Notes under the pieces: generated by a model
Told to the model about the DNA's origin: nothing
Seen by the model: only the letters and a program-made list of their open reading frames with translations
The model's database searches: none
Origin: Loktanella sp. IMCC34160
GTDB lineage: Bacteria > Pseudomonadota > Alphaproteobacteria > Rhodobacterales > Rhodobacteraceae
Direction of reading: 5' to 3'
NCBI RefSeq assembly: GCF_004145845.1
Contig: NZ_SELP01000002.1
Location: 434,001 to 498,000 of the forward strand
Length of the DNA stretch: 64,000 nucleotides
Made by a program: the position numbers and the translations under genes
In this document: in pieces, positions 1 through 9,718 of the stretch
How positions within the stretch are numbered: position 1 is the stretch's first letter
How the letters are laid out: every line of letters starts with the position of its first letter

Positions 1-39
1 CAGTTCTCGAAGCGCTGATCCCTTACAGGATACAAATTG

Positions 40-72
40 GAAAAGGCCCGTGCGATGCGCGGGCCTTTTTCC
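40..72. terminator. bidirectional hairpin terminator
   Basis: A 10-bp stem (41-50 pairing with 60-69) is flanked by an A-run on the left and a T-run on the right, so it can end transcription from either side. It sits immediately after the stop codon of the minus-strand acyltransferase gene and would also stop any plus-strand gene that ends near the left edge of the window. Confidence 0.8.
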
Positions 73-1281
73 TTATCCGAGCTTGCGGCGGATCAGCCGC
101 AGGGCGGGTCGTTCGATGAACCGCATCAGAAGGGCGGCGACCCCAAGGCTGATGATCGCGGTCACGATCCATGTCGCCAGCACATGCAGCGTTGTGGCCT
201 GTCCCAAAAGCGCGTGATCGGTGCCCCGGAACACAAGGATCGCGCCCACCGCCAGAAGCGGCATGTGGAACAGGTAGATCCCGAAGATATTCACCGAAAA
301 CGGCCGCGCGATCTGCGCAAGCCGGTCGGACGCACCCCAGCCCCGCGCAAGCCCGACCCACAGCAGCAGCGCCGCGCCGATGGAAAACACCGGGATCGCC
401 AGTCCGAAGTAGAGCCGCCACGGGGTTTCCCCATCTGGCATCACCGCCCCGAGCCATGAGGTCGGGTCATGCGCCGGGATGCCCGCCGTGACCCAGCACA
501 GAACGGCGCCAGCCAGCCCCAGCGGAAGGGCGTAGCGCCGGGCGAAGGTCATCGCCCGGTCCCGATGCCGCACCAAGACCCAGGCCAGTCCCAGCCCCGC
601 GATGAAGGGCGGCAGCCGGAACCAGAGTCGGAAATACAACTCGAACCCGGCATCGGTGGGTTGTCGGGTGGCGTAGAGGTCGTGCAGCATCCAGGCAAAG
701 GGGTCGTCGCTGGCCCAGATGAACCCAAGCCGGGCCAATGCGCTGGCGGCGAAGGCAACACCGATCCAGAAAAGCGGCCTACCGGTTCGAAACAGCCCGG
801 CAACAGCAAAGGGCAGGAGGATGTAGACGATCATCATGACTTCCATGGTCCAGCCGACGGGGACCACGTTCATGTCATCGACGATATAGCCCACGAAGGC
901 CGCCGATTGCAGGATTTGCAGTGCCGTCGCCCCCCCGGCCAGCCCGAAGAACAGGACCGCGAACCAATAGAGCGGCAGGATGCGGCTGACCCGGCGGACG
1001 TAGTAGTTGCGCAAGTCGATCCGGCCCGCCTCGTGCCGTTCTGAAATCAGACCGACCCCCAAGAGGAAGGCCGAGACGAGGAACACAAGGTCCACGCCAA
1101 AGGCCTGCCACGCGAAATCCAACACGCCGGGCAGGCGGGCGACCACACCGGGCAGGTCCTCGGGCGGGGCAAAACGGATGATGCCGAACAGCACGTGGAA
1201 CAGGACCACCTGAAGGATCGCCACGGCGCGGAACAGGTCGATCCAGTTGCGGGCGGCCTTGTCGTCAAGAATGGGTGTCAT
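73..1281 (-). CDS. acyltransferase 3 family membrane protein
   Basis: A 402-residue polytopic membrane protein of the acyltransferase-3 (OafA/YrhL-like) family, whose members O-acylate cell-surface sugars or lipids. The N-terminus has the family layout: a cytoplasmic start, then the first helix with RAVAILQVVLFHVLFG (about residues 19-34) carrying the conserved Arg and His, followed by YVRRVSRILPLYW (about 109-121). Roughly ten hydrophobic segments are visible. It begins 3 bp after the stop codon of the TetR gene, so the two are probably co-transcribed and the regulator may control it. The acceptor substrate cannot be told from sequence. Confidence 0.85.
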   Translation of the reverse strand: MTPILDDKAARNWIDLFRAVAILQVVLFHVLFGIIRFAPPEDLPGVVARLPGVLDFAWQAFGVDLVFLVSAFLLGVGLISERHEAGRIDLRNYYVRRVSRILPLYWFAVLFFGLAGGATALQILQSAAFVGYIVDDMNVVPVGWTMEVMMIVYILLPFAVAGLFRTGRPLFWIGVAFAASALARLGFIWASDDPFAWMLHDLYATRQPTDAGFELYFRLWFRLPPFIAGLGLAWVLVRHRDRAMTFARRYALPLGLAGAVLCWVTAGIPAHDPTSWLGAVMPDGETPWRLYFGLAIPVFSIGAALLLWVGLARGWGASDRLAQIARPFSVNIFGIYLFHMPLLAVGAILVFRGTDHALLGQATTLHVLATWIVTAIISLGVAALLMRFIERPALRLIRRKLG

Positions 1282-1284
1282 GGG

Positions 1285-1902
1285 TTACTTGTCCGGTGGG
1301 ATCAGGCCCAGCCCGCGCAGATAGACGCCGATGCCGGATTCCAGCAGGTCTTCGGGCGGGAAGGGCGATTTGGTGCCGGGGCTGCCGCGCGCGAACAGTT
1401 CGACCACCCCGTGGCTAAGCGCCCAGATATGGGCGGAAAACATCTGTGGCGGTGGCCGTTTTTCCGGCGGGATCTGCATGGACAGTTCCACGGCGGCCTT
1501 TTCCAGCACCCCCATGGCGCGGGTCGCGACGGCGTGCAGTTCTGGTGTGCGCTGGATCGAAATGCCGCTTTCGAACATCGCCACGTAATGTCCCGGAAAC
1601 CGGCGGGCAAAGGCAAGATAGGCGCGTCCCGTCGCCTCGAACGCGGACAGCGGGGTGGGCTTGCCGTTGTCGTAGGCGTGTTCCATCAGGTCGGCGAAAA
1701 TCTCGTAACCCTGCCGGGCGGCCTCGGCGATCATGTCCTCGCGCCCTTCGAAATGGCGATAGACCGCCGCCGGGGTGACGCCCGCCTCGCGCGCGGCCTC
1801 GGACAGGGTAAACCCGGTCGGGCCCTTCTCTTCGATCAGGCGCAGACAACCGGCGATCAGCGCTTCGCGCAGGTTTCCGTGATGATAGCCGCGTTTAGCC
1901 AT
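1285..1902 (-). CDS. TetR/AcrR family transcriptional regulator
   Basis: A 205-residue regulator. The N-terminal helix-turn-helix begins at [16 protein letters not shown] and continues through the [20 protein letters not shown] recognition region (about residues 29-48). The C-terminal half is a ligand-binding domain of the WHG-like type. I chose the ATG at 1902 because the TetR domain starts there; an upstream in-frame start at 2004 would add 34 residues that lie inside ppk2 and look like frame shadow. The start overlaps the end of ppk2 by 8 bp, which suggests translational coupling. The acyltransferase gene follows 3 bp downstream. The effector is unknown. Confidence 0.85.
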   Translation of the reverse strand: MAKRGYHHGNLREALIAGCLRLIEEKGPTGFTLSEAAREAGVTPAAVYRHFEGREDMIAEAARQGYEIFADLMEHAYDNGKPTPLSAFEATGRAYLAFARRFPGHYVAMFESGISIQRTPELHAVATRAMGVLEKAAVELSMQIPPEKRPPPQMFSAHIWALSHGVVELFARGSPGTKSPFPPEDLLESGIGVYLRGLGLIPPDK

Positions 1903-2764
1903 GCCAGATGTCCGGGCCGCCGGCGATCTTCGGATCGACCGTGCCAAGGGCCGCGCTGTCCTTGCGGGCGTAGTCCAACTGGCACAGCACCGACCGGATC
2001 GCATTGACCCGGGCGCGGCGTTTATCGTCTGACCGGACCACCGTCCAGGGCGCGTGGTCGGTATGGGTGCGGGTCAGGGTCTCGCCGATGGCGTCGGTAT
2101 AGGCGTCCCAGCGCGACAGGCCCTTGACGTCGATCGACGACAGTTTCCATTGCTTGAGCGGGTCCTGTTCCCGGTCGAGAAAGCGGCGCAGCTGCTCTGC
2201 CCGGCCCACGTTCAGCCAGATCTTGAACAGCTTGATCCCGTCGTCCACCAGCATCTTTTCGAATTCGGGCACCTGTGCGAACCAGGCTTCGCGCTGTTCA
2301 GGGGTGCAAAAGCCAAAGACATGTTCCACGACGCCCCGATTGTACCAGCTTCGGTCGAAGAAGGCGATTTCCCCGGCTGCGGGCAGATGCGCGATGTAGC
2401 GCTGGAAATACCATTGGGCGGCTTCGGTTTCGGTGGGTTTTGACAGGGCGACCACGCGGGCGCCGCGCGGGTTCAGGTTTTCGCGGAACCGCTTGATCGT
2501 GCCGCCTTTGCCTGCGGCATCGCGGCCTTCGAAGACCACGGCAATCCGTTGGCCCGTATCCTTTACCCAGCGTTGCATCCGGACTAGCTCGACCTGAAGC
2601 GCCTCTAGCGCCTCTTCGTATGCGCCCTTGTTCCAAAGCCTGTCATAGGGGTAGCCGGGATCGAGGATATCCTTCTTGCCGCCGTCCCTGATCGCCGCGC
2701 GGACCTGTTCCGGGGCCTCATCGCGAGAATAGCTGCTGATCGCGCCGTCGAAAGGAAGTTCCAT
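1895..2764 (-). CDS. ppk2: polyphosphate kinase 2 (PPK2 family)
   Basis: A 289-residue PPK2-family enzyme, which transfers phosphate between polyphosphate and nucleoside di- or monophosphates. The Walker A motif GRDAAGKGG lies at residues 80-88, the Walker B-type FDRSWYNRG at about 136-144, and the lid region with LFKIWLNV follows near 179-186. One P-loop domain in under 300 residues fits the single-domain PPK2 forms (class I-like) rather than PPK1. The 3' end overlaps the TetR gene. The preferred nucleotide (ADP or GDP) cannot be assigned from sequence alone. Confidence 0.92.
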   Translation of the reverse strand: MELPFDGAISSYSRDEAPEQVRAAIRDGGKKDILDPGYPYDRLWNKGAYEEALEALQVELVRMQRWVKDTGQRIAVVFEGRDAAGKGGTIKRFRENLNPRGARVVALSKPTETEAAQWYFQRYIAHLPAAGEIAFFDRSWYNRGVVEHVFGFCTPEQREAWFAQVPEFEKMLVDDGIKLFKIWLNVGRAEQLRRFLDREQDPLKQWKLSSIDVKGLSRWDAYTDAIGETLTRTHTDHAPWTVVRSDDKRRARVNAIRSVLCQLDYARKDSAALGTVDPKIAGGPDIWHG

Positions 2765-2819
2765 GCCCGTCGTCGCCTTGTCTCTTACTGCTTTGCGCCA
2801 CTATGGGCCGGGGGGCGGG

Positions 2820-3791
2820 TTAACGCAATCCGGCCCGGTCGGCGGCGCGGTCAATGGCCGCGATCACCACCTCGGGGTGGGTGTGGTGCGGCATATGCCC
2901 GGCGGCCGGGATCTCGGTCAGGTTGGCGCCGGGGATGATCCGCGACACGGGCCGCGCGTGGATGTCGATGGGCACAATGGTGTCGGCGTCCCCGTGGACC
3001 AGTTCAACGGGCAGCGACAGGGTGGGGTAGTGCGCGGACATGGCGACGACGAAGGGCCGCAGGTGGTTCACCTGCCGGGCATTGGCGCGGATCGTGTCGC
3101 GCCGCAGGGTCAGGGCCGGGGCGACATGGTGGCCATAACCGTCGGGCGCGGGGGCCGGGGCAAAGATCTCGGCGATGGTGTTTTCGACATAGCTGTCGGG
3201 CACGAAGGCACTCAGCAGCGGGGCCAGAACCGCGCCGCCGAAGGGCGTGCCGACATAGCGGTAAAGCGGACCAAGGTCGCCGGGCCAGGGCAGGGCGACC
3301 CCGCCCACGCTGACCAGCCCCGCGATATTGTTGGGGTGGTTCAATGCCCAGGCCAGGGCCACCGCCCCGCCATAGGAATGGCCCAGCACCAGCGGACGAT
3401 CCGCCCCCAGCTTTGCCGCGGCCGCCTGTAGCAGTGCCGCCTGTTCCGCCGGGCTTTCGCCGCGCGGGGCGAAGGCCGCGTTGAACCGGTCATCGACCCG
3501 GTCGGAATAACCAAGGCCGGGCCGGTCAAAGACGATCACCCGGTAGCGGTCGGCCAACATCGGCGCGAAGGCAAAGGTCATGTCCCGCGTGCTGCCGCTG
3601 GCCCCATGGATCAGCACGAGGTCCGGCCCCGATCCCATGACAACCGCGTGGACGGTGCGGCCGTTCACATCCACCAACTGCCCGGTCGGTGGAAACTCGG
3701 CCCGGGCAAGCCGTTCGTGCCGCGCCGCGCGCCAGTGCACCAGCGCGACGAAGACAAGGGACAGAACAAGGACGATAACAAGGATACGCAT
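2820..3791 (-). CDS. alpha/beta hydrolase
   Basis: A 323-residue alpha/beta-hydrolase-fold protein with an N-terminal hydrophobic anchor (MRILVIVLVLSLVFVALV). Fold landmarks appear in order: the oxyanion motif LIHGASGS, the nucleophile elbow GHSYGG with its Ser, an acid in HGDADTIVP, and the catalytic His in AAGHMPHH. The anchor suggests a membrane-bound or periplasmic enzyme. It lies between metA (48 bp upstream) and ppk2 (55 bp downstream) on the same strand, so it may share their transcript. No sequence feature identifies the substrate. Confidence 0.85.
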   Translation of the reverse strand: MRILVIVLVLSLVFVALVHWRAARHERLARAEFPPTGQLVDVNGRTVHAVVMGSGPDLVLIHGASGSTRDMTFAFAPMLADRYRVIVFDRPGLGYSDRVDDRFNAAFAPRGESPAEQAALLQAAAAKLGADRPLVLGHSYGGAVALAWALNHPNNIAGLVSVGGVALPWPGDLGPLYRYVGTPFGGAVLAPLLSAFVPDSYVENTIAEIFAPAPAPDGYGHHVAPALTLRRDTIRANARQVNHLRPFVVAMSAHYPTLSLPVELVHGDADTIVPIDIHARPVSRIIPGANLTEIPAAGHMPHHTHPEVVIAAIDRAADRAGLR

Positions 3792-3839
3792 GGGCCAAAG
3801 CCTAGGTCACGACGCCGGAAATGCCAGACCGACCCGGCG

Positions 3840-4784
3840 TCAGCTGCGCCAGTCGGTGGATTTGCTGCCAATCTCCGCCATGTCATAGGGCGTGGTCAGA
3901 TAGACCTCGGAAATCCAGTTGCCGTAAAGCAGATGCGCGTGGCTGCGCCAGCGGTTCTGCGGCGCCTGCGACGGATCATCGTCCGGGTAGTAGTTCGCGG
4001 GCACGTTAATCGGCGTGCCGTTGGCTACGTCGCGGTCGTATTCCTGCTTCAGCGTATCGCTATCGTATTCGAGATGGTTGAAGATATAGAGCGCGCGATG
4101 GCCCGGGTCTTCGACCAGCGCCGGCCCCGTCTCCTCGCTGTCGATCAGGATGTTCAATCCGGGTTTCGACAGGATTTCGTCGCGCTTCATCTCGGTCCAG
4201 CGGCTGACCGGCATGACCATATCGTCCGAGAACCCGCGCAGGTAGGGCGAGGACGGCACGCAGTTGCGGTGCCGGATGCAGCCAAAGGCCTTGTGGTCCA
4301 GCATGTGTTTCTGGACCCCGTGGAAATGGTTGATCATCGCCATCCCGCCCCAGCAGACGCCAAAGGTGGAATGCACATGGGTCCGCGTCCATTCAAAGAC
4401 GCGGGTCAGTTCCTCCCAATAGGTCACCTCTTCGAACGGCAGGTGTTCGATGGGGGCGCCTGTGATGATCAGCCCGTCCAGTTTCTCGCCCGAGGCTTCG
4501 ATCTCCGAAAACGGGCGATAGAACTCCTCCATATGTTCGGCGGCGGTGGTCTTGGTCTGATGTTCGGACATGCGGATCAGGACGAACTCGATCTGCAAGG
4601 GCGTGGCGCCGATCAGCCGGGCGAACTGGTTCTCGGTCTGGATCTTCTTCGGCATCAGGTTCAAAAGCCCGATCCGGATCGGCCGGATGTCCTGATGGTC
4701 GGCCGCGTCCACGTCCATCACCATCACGCCTTCGCGCTTGAGCACGGCGTGGGCGGGCAGGGTGGATGGCAGCTTGATCGGCAT
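3840..4784 (-). CDS. metA: homoserine O-acyltransferase MetA (predicted acetyl-CoA type)
   Basis: A 314-residue MetA-family enzyme that acylates L-homoserine, the first committed step of methionine synthesis. The catalytic Cys is C144 in FGVCWGG, and the conserved YWEEL and IRHRN segments are present. The acyl-CoA pocket position reads [13 protein letters not shown], with Glu113 where E. coli MetA has Gly (its residue 111). In characterised members Glu at this site goes with acetyl-CoA use, so homoserine O-acetyltransferase activity is predicted despite the usual 'succinyltransferase' label. It lies 46 bp after the ATPase gene on the same strand, which leaves no room for a large riboswitch leader. 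Confidence 0.93.
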   Translation of the reverse strand: MPIKLPSTLPAHAVLKREGVMVMDVDAADHQDIRPIRIGLLNLMPKKIQTENQFARLIGATPLQIEFVLIRMSEHQTKTTAAEHMEEFYRPFSEIEASGEKLDGLIITGAPIEHLPFEEVTYWEELTRVFEWTRTHVHSTFGVCWGGMAMINHFHGVQKHMLDHKAFGCIRHRNCVPSSPYLRGFSDDMVMPVSRWTEMKRDEILSKPGLNILIDSEETGPALVEDPGHRALYIFNHLEYDSDTLKQEYDRDVANGTPINVPANYYPDDDPSQAPQNRWRSHAHLLYGNWISEVYLTTPYDMAEIGSKSTDWRS

Positions 4785-4830
4785 CAGTCAGCTCCGGTTG
4801 AATGTCTGGAAGGTCAGGTAGATAGGCGGT

Positions 4831-5694
4831 TCAGCCCCGCATCTCAAGGGCGTCTGCAATCACCTTTTCAAAGTCCGCGGCGGTCTGGACCGCGCCCATC
4901 TTTTCGGCGCAGACGGTCAGGCCCCAGCGGTCCGCCATGGCGCGGTAGCGGGGCTGGCGGTGGGCCAGCGCACGGGCATAGGTCCAGCGGATGAAGGCAT
5001 CCGGGTTCACGGCGTTTTCGGCGCAACCCTGTTCGGCCAGGTAGTCAGTCCAGCATTGGGTCAGGAATTCGGGCTGATAGGCCATGGGTTTCGGCGCGCG
5101 GTCGAACCGGCGGACCAGTTCGGCGGTATGCGCGTCGGAGCCTTCGATCCAGACCATCAGGGTCTGGGCCGAGAGTTCCGCCATGATCGGATCGTCCGGG
5201 TTGTCCGGGTCCACCCATTCGCAGATCGACCCGCCCGTATCGCAGACGAAATGCGGGTAGCCATACAGCCCCTCGGCCCGGTCGATGAAGTATCCGGTGT
5301 CCATCAGCGCGTTGATCTCGGCCCGGCGAAACTGGTCCTGCCTGCGGCGGTATTCGGCGATTGGGGTGCCGCCCGCCTCCGGGTTGCCCGGCTTGCCCAG
5401 ATAGGTCGACACCGGGGTCAGGTTGTTGAAGGTGATGTTGGACCCGATGTAGATCGAATCCGACATCAGTAGATCGCGCAGGAATGGCACTTTCATCGCT
5501 TCGCGCTTGGCGTTGTCGGCGATGAATTCCCCCATGTAGCGGGTGCCGATCCGGTAATCGACGGAATAGTGGAACCAGTCGCCCTGCGCCCGCAGGACGT
5601 TGGACAGATGGGTCTTGCCCAGCCCGGACATTCCGAACAGAAGAACGCGCTTGCGCGGGGCGTTGAGCCAGTCAGAGGCGGTGTCGTAAATCAT
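4831..5694 (-). CDS. P-loop ATP-binding protein of unknown role
   Basis: A 287-residue soluble protein with a Walker A motif close to the N-terminus (LLFGMSGLGKTHLSNVL, about residues 18-34). The rest does not match an ATPase family that I can name. The middle carries acidic and aromatic stretches (FVCDTGGSICEWVDPDNPDD) and the C-terminal half is Trp/Tyr-rich. An ATG start at 5694 places the P-loop at the position expected for a small kinase-like or DNA-packaging-like NTPase. It is the first gene of the run that continues into metA. I can support nucleotide binding but not a specific reaction. Confidence 0.7.
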   Translation of the reverse strand: MIYDTASDWLNAPRKRVLLFGMSGLGKTHLSNVLRAQGDWFHYSVDYRIGTRYMGEFIADNAKREAMKVPFLRDLLMSDSIYIGSNITFNNLTPVSTYLGKPGNPEAGGTPIAEYRRRQDQFRRAEINALMDTGYFIDRAEGLYGYPHFVCDTGGSICEWVDPDNPDDPIMAELSAQTLMVWIEGSDAHTAELVRRFDRAPKPMAYQPEFLTQCWTDYLAEQGCAENAVNPDAFIRWTYARALAHRQPRYRAMADRWGLTVCAEKMGAVQTAADFEKVIADALEMRG

Positions 5695-5745
5695 GCGCCC
5701 TGCCTAGACGGTCGGGCCCGCCCTGTGAAGATGGATTGTGCAACG

Positions 5746-5771
5746 AAAAACCCCGCCCGAAGGGGGCGGGG
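5746..5771 (-). terminator. intrinsic terminator after the FadL-type porin gene
   Basis: An 8-bp all-GC stem (5751-5758 with 5764-5771, loop of 5) is followed on the minus strand by five T residues. It lies 25-50 bp past the stop codon of the outer-membrane porin gene. It therefore separates that gene from the ATPase-metA run. Confidence 0.88.
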
Positions 5772-5795
5772 CCGTGTTTCCGGATCGCGGAGCGA

Positions 5796-6890
5796 TCAGA
5801 AGGTGGTGGACAGTTTGACGCCGATTGCAATGGCACTGTTGTCGCTGAAATCCGCGCCCGCGCCGCTGGTCGTGGCATCGCCGATCATCAGGTAACGCAC
5901 CCCGCCGCTGATCTCGGTTCCGTTGCCAAGGTCATAGGCAGCACCGATCTGCAGGCTGAGGTAGCCGTCGGTCGGGGACAGGTCGGTGACCGGGTCGCCC
6001 ACGGTCTTTTCGTAGCCGATGGCGACAGAGCCGGACAGCTGATCCGAGAACCGCCGTCCGACACCAAGGCTGTAGGTGATCGTGTCCTGATCGTAGGACA
6101 ACAGCGGGTTGGCGGGATAGCCGAAGGGGTTCAGTTCGGTCACGGTCCAGTCCACCCAGCGGATCGAGCCGAACAGCAGCGTGTTGGCGGCGATGCCGGT
6201 CTGGAAATCAAGGTTGACGGATTGCGGCAGCGTGGCTTCGGTCGACGGGACCGGGCCAAGCGCAGGGGTGGTCAGCGTGGTCGGCAGCGACACGTCGATG
6301 GCCGAGCTGTAGGTCAGGGCCACGCGCAGGGCGATTTCCGGTTTCTCATAGGCGCCGCCGATGACATAGCCGGTGCCCGTCGCATTCGAGAAATCCGCCG
6401 CATAATCGACGCCGGGGCCGTTGGTCGGGTCGTTGACCGCGACATTGCCGCCGATGCTGAGCATCCGAAGGCCACCGTGCACGCTGAAGGCGTTATTCAG
6501 CTTGTAGCGGCCAAGCGCGGTGAAGGACATCGAGGTCACTTCGGCCGCCGTTTCATAGAGCGCATAGCCCGGGTCGGCATAATCGACCGACGCGCCGAAC
6601 GGCTGGTCCATGATCAGTGCAAACGACAGCGCATCGTTCACGTCGGTTTTGACCGCAAAGCCAATCTGGCTGTAGGCCGGCGCCACATTGCCAGAACCCG
6701 CAAGACCGGTAAACGACGGGTTGGGGCCAACCCCGGTGACGCTTGGCGTGACGTAGCCAAAGCTGAGTTCCGCATGGTTGCCGTCTTCGAAAATCGCGCC
6801 GATCCCCTGGCCGGATCGGTCAAGACCACCGGCCTGCGCCAGCGTGGTCGTCATCAACAGGGCTGCACTGCCCGCCAGAAACTTGTTCAT
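5796..6890 (-). CDS. FadL/OmpP1-type outer membrane transport protein
   Basis: A 364-residue outer-membrane beta-barrel of the FadL/OmpP1 family, which imports hydrophobic compounds such as long-chain fatty acids or aromatics. A clear signal peptide (MNKFLAGSAALLMTTTLAQA) is followed by GGLDRSGQ, the usual mature start in this family. Alternating amphipathic strands run to a C-terminal Phe (VKLSTTF), typical of barrel proteins. The ATG at 6890 has a GGGAGGA ribosome binding site; starts further upstream would bury the signal peptide. It is monocistronic between a good promoter and a strong terminator. Confidence 0.88.
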   Translation of the reverse strand: MNKFLAGSAALLMTTTLAQAGGLDRSGQGIGAIFEDGNHAELSFGYVTPSVTGVGPNPSFTGLAGSGNVAPAYSQIGFAVKTDVNDALSFALIMDQPFGASVDYADPGYALYETAAEVTSMSFTALGRYKLNNAFSVHGGLRMLSIGGNVAVNDPTNGPGVDYAADFSNATGTGYVIGGAYEKPEIALRVALTYSSAIDVSLPTTLTTPALGPVPSTEATLPQSVNLDFQTGIAANTLLFGSIRWVDWTVTELNPFGYPANPLLSYDQDTITYSLGVGRRFSDQLSGSVAIGYEKTVGDPVTDLSPTDGYLSLQIGAAYDLGNGTEISGGVRYLMIGDATTSGAGADFSDNSAIAIGVKLSTTF

Positions 6891-6944
6891 TGTTGTCCTC
6901 CCGTCGCACGGGTTGTGGCCCATGCTGTTCCTCTCCTGCGCGAA

Positions 6945-6973
6945 CACTAGGGATGGAGCCGTTTTTCGGTCAA
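6945..6973 (-). promoter_or_regulatory. sigma70-type promoter for the FadL-type porin gene
   Basis: On the minus strand TTGACC (6968-6973) is followed after 17 bp by CTAGTG (6945-6950). Transcription would begin near 6938, giving a leader of about 48 nt before the ATG at 6890. The -35 is close to consensus and the -10 is weak. Confidence 0.5.
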
Positions 6974-7032
6974 TTCTTTACGCAACGTCAGGTTGGGTGA
7001 AGCGCCGTAGCGTCACAAAAATGTCCCGCGCG

Positions 7033-7893
7033 TTAACCTTTTGCCGCCCGGACGTTGATCCAGTTGGCGGCAAAGATGACGGCCGCGCCGACGAAGACCA
7101 GCGCGTCGATCGGCTCGGCGTAGACCAGCATTCCGATGATCGCGATCAGCGGCAGGCGAGCAAAGTCGAAGGGCATGACAAAGGACGCCGGGGCAAGGCG
7201 CAGCGCCGTGGTAAGGCAGAAATGCGCGAGCAACCCGGCGCATCCGATCAGGAACAACCATGGCGCAGTCGCGGCGGACGGAAACATGAAATCCCCATCG
7301 TAACCCGCTGCAATCGCGCCGAAAATGGCTTGCAGGACTGTGAGATAAACAAGGATACCGGTGATGGTTTCGGTGCGCGTCAGGCGGCGCGTCAGCACAG
7401 CCGTCAGCCCGAACCCGACCGCCGAAAGGGCCGCCGCCCCCAATCCCCAGGACAGCGCGTCGGGGCTGGGCCTTGCCACGATCAGGATACCGACGAAGCC
7501 AAGCGCCGCGGCGATGGCGCCGGTTCGGGTGATCCGTTCGCCCAGAACCAGCGGGGCCAGCAGGATTGCCCAGATCGGCGTGGTGAATTCCAGCGCAAAG
7601 ACCTGCGCCAGCGGGATCGCGGTCAGGGCATAGAACCAAAGGTTCTGACCCGAGAAATGTGCAAGGTTTCTAACAAGATGCAACCCGAACTTCGCACGGC
7701 TGACCTGTCCCAGAGTACCCGCATAGCCCGCGACCGAAAAGACGATCACGATCCCGACGCAGGACCGGTAGAACATGATCTCGAAGGTATCGAGCTCGAA
7801 CGAGACCGCGCGCCCGGCCACGGCCATCGAGGTGAACGAGACGATGGCCCCGATCATCCAGAAGGCCGCGCGGATGTGCGGCGCCATGATCAA
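7033..7893 (-). CDS. DMT-superfamily (EamA) transporter
   Basis: A 286-residue inner-membrane protein with about ten hydrophobic segments arranged as two EamA repeats, the fold of the drug/metabolite transporter superfamily. Conserved pieces include the first-helix WMIGAIVSFTSMAVAGRAVS region and the ALEFTTPIWAILLAPLVLGE motif that ends the first repeat. Its ATG overlaps the stop codon of the ABM-domain gene by 4 bp, so it is the last gene of a guaA-ABM-DMT unit. Most relatives export small metabolites; nothing here shows the cargo. Confidence 0.85.
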   Translation of the reverse strand: MIMAPHIRAAFWMIGAIVSFTSMAVAGRAVSFELDTFEIMFYRSCVGIVIVFSVAGYAGTLGQVSRAKFGLHLVRNLAHFSGQNLWFYALTAIPLAQVFALEFTTPIWAILLAPLVLGERITRTGAIAAALGFVGILIVARPSPDALSWGLGAAALSAVGFGLTAVLTRRLTRTETITGILVYLTVLQAIFGAIAAGYDGDFMFPSAATAPWLFLIGCAGLLAHFCLTTALRLAPASFVMPFDFARLPLIAIIGMLVYAEPIDALVFVGAAVIFAANWINVRAAKG

Positions 7894-8168
7894 TCGTCCG
7901 TTTCAGAGATCTGGTAGTCGCGCGGAATGCCCGCGCTGACCTTGGCCCAGTCGGAGGACCCGGCGCGGGCCTGATGGGCGTCAAACGCGGCCCGGTCGGT
8001 GAACAGTTCCGCAACCATGAACCGGCCCGTGACGCTGTCGCTTTCGACCACATTGAATTCGATGCAACCCGGCTCGGCCCGTGTCAGGGAGATATGCGTG
8101 GGCAGGGCGGCACGGATGTCGTCCAGCCGCTCTGCCGGCACGTCGATATGTCCCGTCAGCCGGATCAT
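7890..8168 (-). CDS. antibiotic-biosynthesis-monooxygenase (ABM) domain protein
   Basis: A 92-residue single-domain protein of the ABM/YgiN dimeric alpha-beta barrel fold. Its core matches the family: [13 protein letters not shown] followed by [22 protein letters not shown]. Members include quinol monooxygenases and heme-degrading enzymes, but many small ABM proteins have no known activity. It is joined to guaA upstream and to the DMT transporter downstream by 4-bp ATGA overlaps, so the three are expected to be translated together. A link to purine metabolism is only positional. Confidence 0.82.
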   Translation of the reverse strand: MIRLTGHIDVPAERLDDIRAALPTHISLTRAEPGCIEFNVVESDSVTGRFMVAELFTDRAAFDAHQARAGSSDWAKVSAGIPRDYQISETDD

Positions 8169-9718
8169 TCGAGTTCGATCGTCCCCGGCGGTTTCGAGGT
8201 GCAGTCGTAGAACACGCGGTTCACGCCTTTCACCTCATTGATGATCCGGGTGGAGGTTTCTCCAAGGAATTCATGGGTGAAGGGGTAATAGTCGGCGGTC
8301 ATCCCGTCGACAGAGGTCACGGCCCGCAGCCCGATGGCATAGTCATAGGTCCGCCCGTCGCCCATCACGCCCACGGTCCGCATCGGCAGGATCGCAGCGA
8401 AGGCCTGCCAGATCTCGTCATACAGCCCGTGCTTGCGGATCTGGTCGATATAGACCGCATCGGCTTGGCGCAAGATGTCCAGCTTTTCACGGGTAATCTC
8501 GCCGGGACAACGGATGGCAAGGCCGGGGCCGGGGAAGGGGTGACGCCCGATGAAATGGTCGGGCAGACCCAGTTCGCGGCCCAATGCGCGCACCTCGTCC
8601 TTGAACAGCCCGCGCAGCGGCTCGACCAGTTTCAGCCCCATCTTTTCCGGCAACCCGCCGACATTATGGTGCGATTTGATCGTGACCGAGGGGCCGCCCG
8701 AGAAGCTGACGCTTTCGATCACATCGGGGTAGAGCGTGCCCTGTGCGAGGAATTCGGCGCCTTCGATCGTATCTGCGTATTTCTGGAACACGTCGATGAA
8801 CAGCTTGCCGATGGTCTTGCGCTTCACCTCAGGGTCGCTGACCCCCTCCAACTCTCCCAGGAACAGGTCGGATTCGTCGGCGTGGATCAGGTTCAGGTTG
8901 TAGTTGTCGCGGAACATCGCGACGACCTGTTCGGCCTCGTTCAAGCGCAGCAGGCCGTGGTCCACGAAGACGCAGGTCAGCTGATCGCCGATCGCCTCGT
9001 GCAGCAGGATGCCGGTGACAGAGCTGTCGACGCCGCCGGACAGGGCGCAGATCACCTGCTTGTCTCCAACCTGTGCGCGGATCGTTTCGATCATTTCCTC
9101 GCGGTAGGCGCCCATGGTCCAGTCGCCGGAGAATCCCGCAAGACGCACGAAGTTTTCATAAAGCTTCGCGCCGTTCGGGGTGTGGTGCACCTCGGGGTGG
9201 AACTGAACCGCAAAGAAGTTGCGCGCGGGATCGGCGGTGATGGCGAAGGGCGCGCCGGGCGAGGTGCCGAAGACCTCGAACCCGGGGGCGATTTTCGACA
9301 CGTGGTCACCGTGGCTCATCCAGACCTGTTCGCGCCCGCCGTCGAACCAGCCCTCAAGAAGCGGCAGCTTGGCATCGGTCGGGGTGACATAGGCGCGGCC
9401 GAATTCGGCGGTGCCATGGCCCGATTCCACAAGGCCGCCAAGGCATTGCATCATGACCTGCTGGCCATAGCAGATGCCCAGAATCGGCACCCCAAGGTCG
9501 AACACCGTTTCCGGTGGCCTGGGCGACCCGTCGCGGGTGACGCTGTCGGGCCCGCCCGAGAAGATCACCGCCTTTGGCGCAAATTCGGCCAGGAAGGCGT
9601 CGGTGACGTTCTGGTAGGGGTGGATTTCGCAATAGACGTTCAGCTCGCGCAGGCGCCGCGCAATCAGCTGCGTGACCTGGCTGCCGAAGTCGATGATAAG
9701 CAGTTTTTCGTGGGACAT
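8165..9718 (-). CDS. guaA: GMP synthase (glutamine-hydrolysing)
   Basis: A 517-residue GuaA that converts XMP to GMP using ATP and glutamine. The N-terminal class I amidotransferase has its nucleophile C83 in GICYGQQ. The ATP-pyrophosphatase domain has the PP-loop ALSGGVDSS near residue 230, and the C-terminal dimerisation region ends with [10 protein letters not shown] chose the ATG at 9718 ([14 protein letters not shown]) because homologues start there; an ATG at 9727 would add three residues, and neither has an ideal ribosome binding site. It heads the guaA-ABM-DMT run and is divergent from the MttB-like gene. Confidence 0.96.
   Translation of the reverse strand: MSHEKLLIIDFGSQVTQLIARRLRELNVYCEIHPYQNVTDAFLAEFAPKAVIFSGGPDSVTRDGSPRPPETVFDLGVPILGICYGQQVMMQCLGGLVESGHGTAEFGRAYVTPTDAKLPLLEGWFDGGREQVWMSHGDHVSKIAPGFEVFGTSPGAPFAITADPARNFFAVQFHPEVHHTPNGAKLYENFVRLAGFSGDWTMGAYREEMIETIRAQVGDKQVICALSGGVDSSVTGILLHEAIGDQLTCVFVDHGLLRLNEAEQVVAMFRDNYNLNLIHADESDLFLGELEGVSDPEVKRKTIGKLFIDVFQKYADTIEGAEFLAQGTLYPDVIESVSFSGGPSVTIKSHHNVGGLPEKMGLKLVEPLRGLFKDEVRALGRELGLPDHFIGRHPFPGPGLAIRCPGEITREKLDILRQADAVYIDQIRKHGLYDEIWQAFAAILPMRTVGVMGDGRTYDYAIGLRAVTSVDGMTADYYPFTHEFLGETSTRIINEVKGVNRVFYDCTSKPPGTIELE

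Noticed and set aside
1-18. A possible C-terminal fragment of a plus-strand gene (codons for Gln-Phe-Ser-Lys-Arg then TGA).
   Set aside because: Five codons are too few to support a gene call; the nearby bidirectional terminator makes it plausible but not demonstrable.
4785-4830. A SAM-sensing riboswitch before metA.
   Set aside because: The gap is only 46 bp and has no recognisable SAM-II or SAM-I core.
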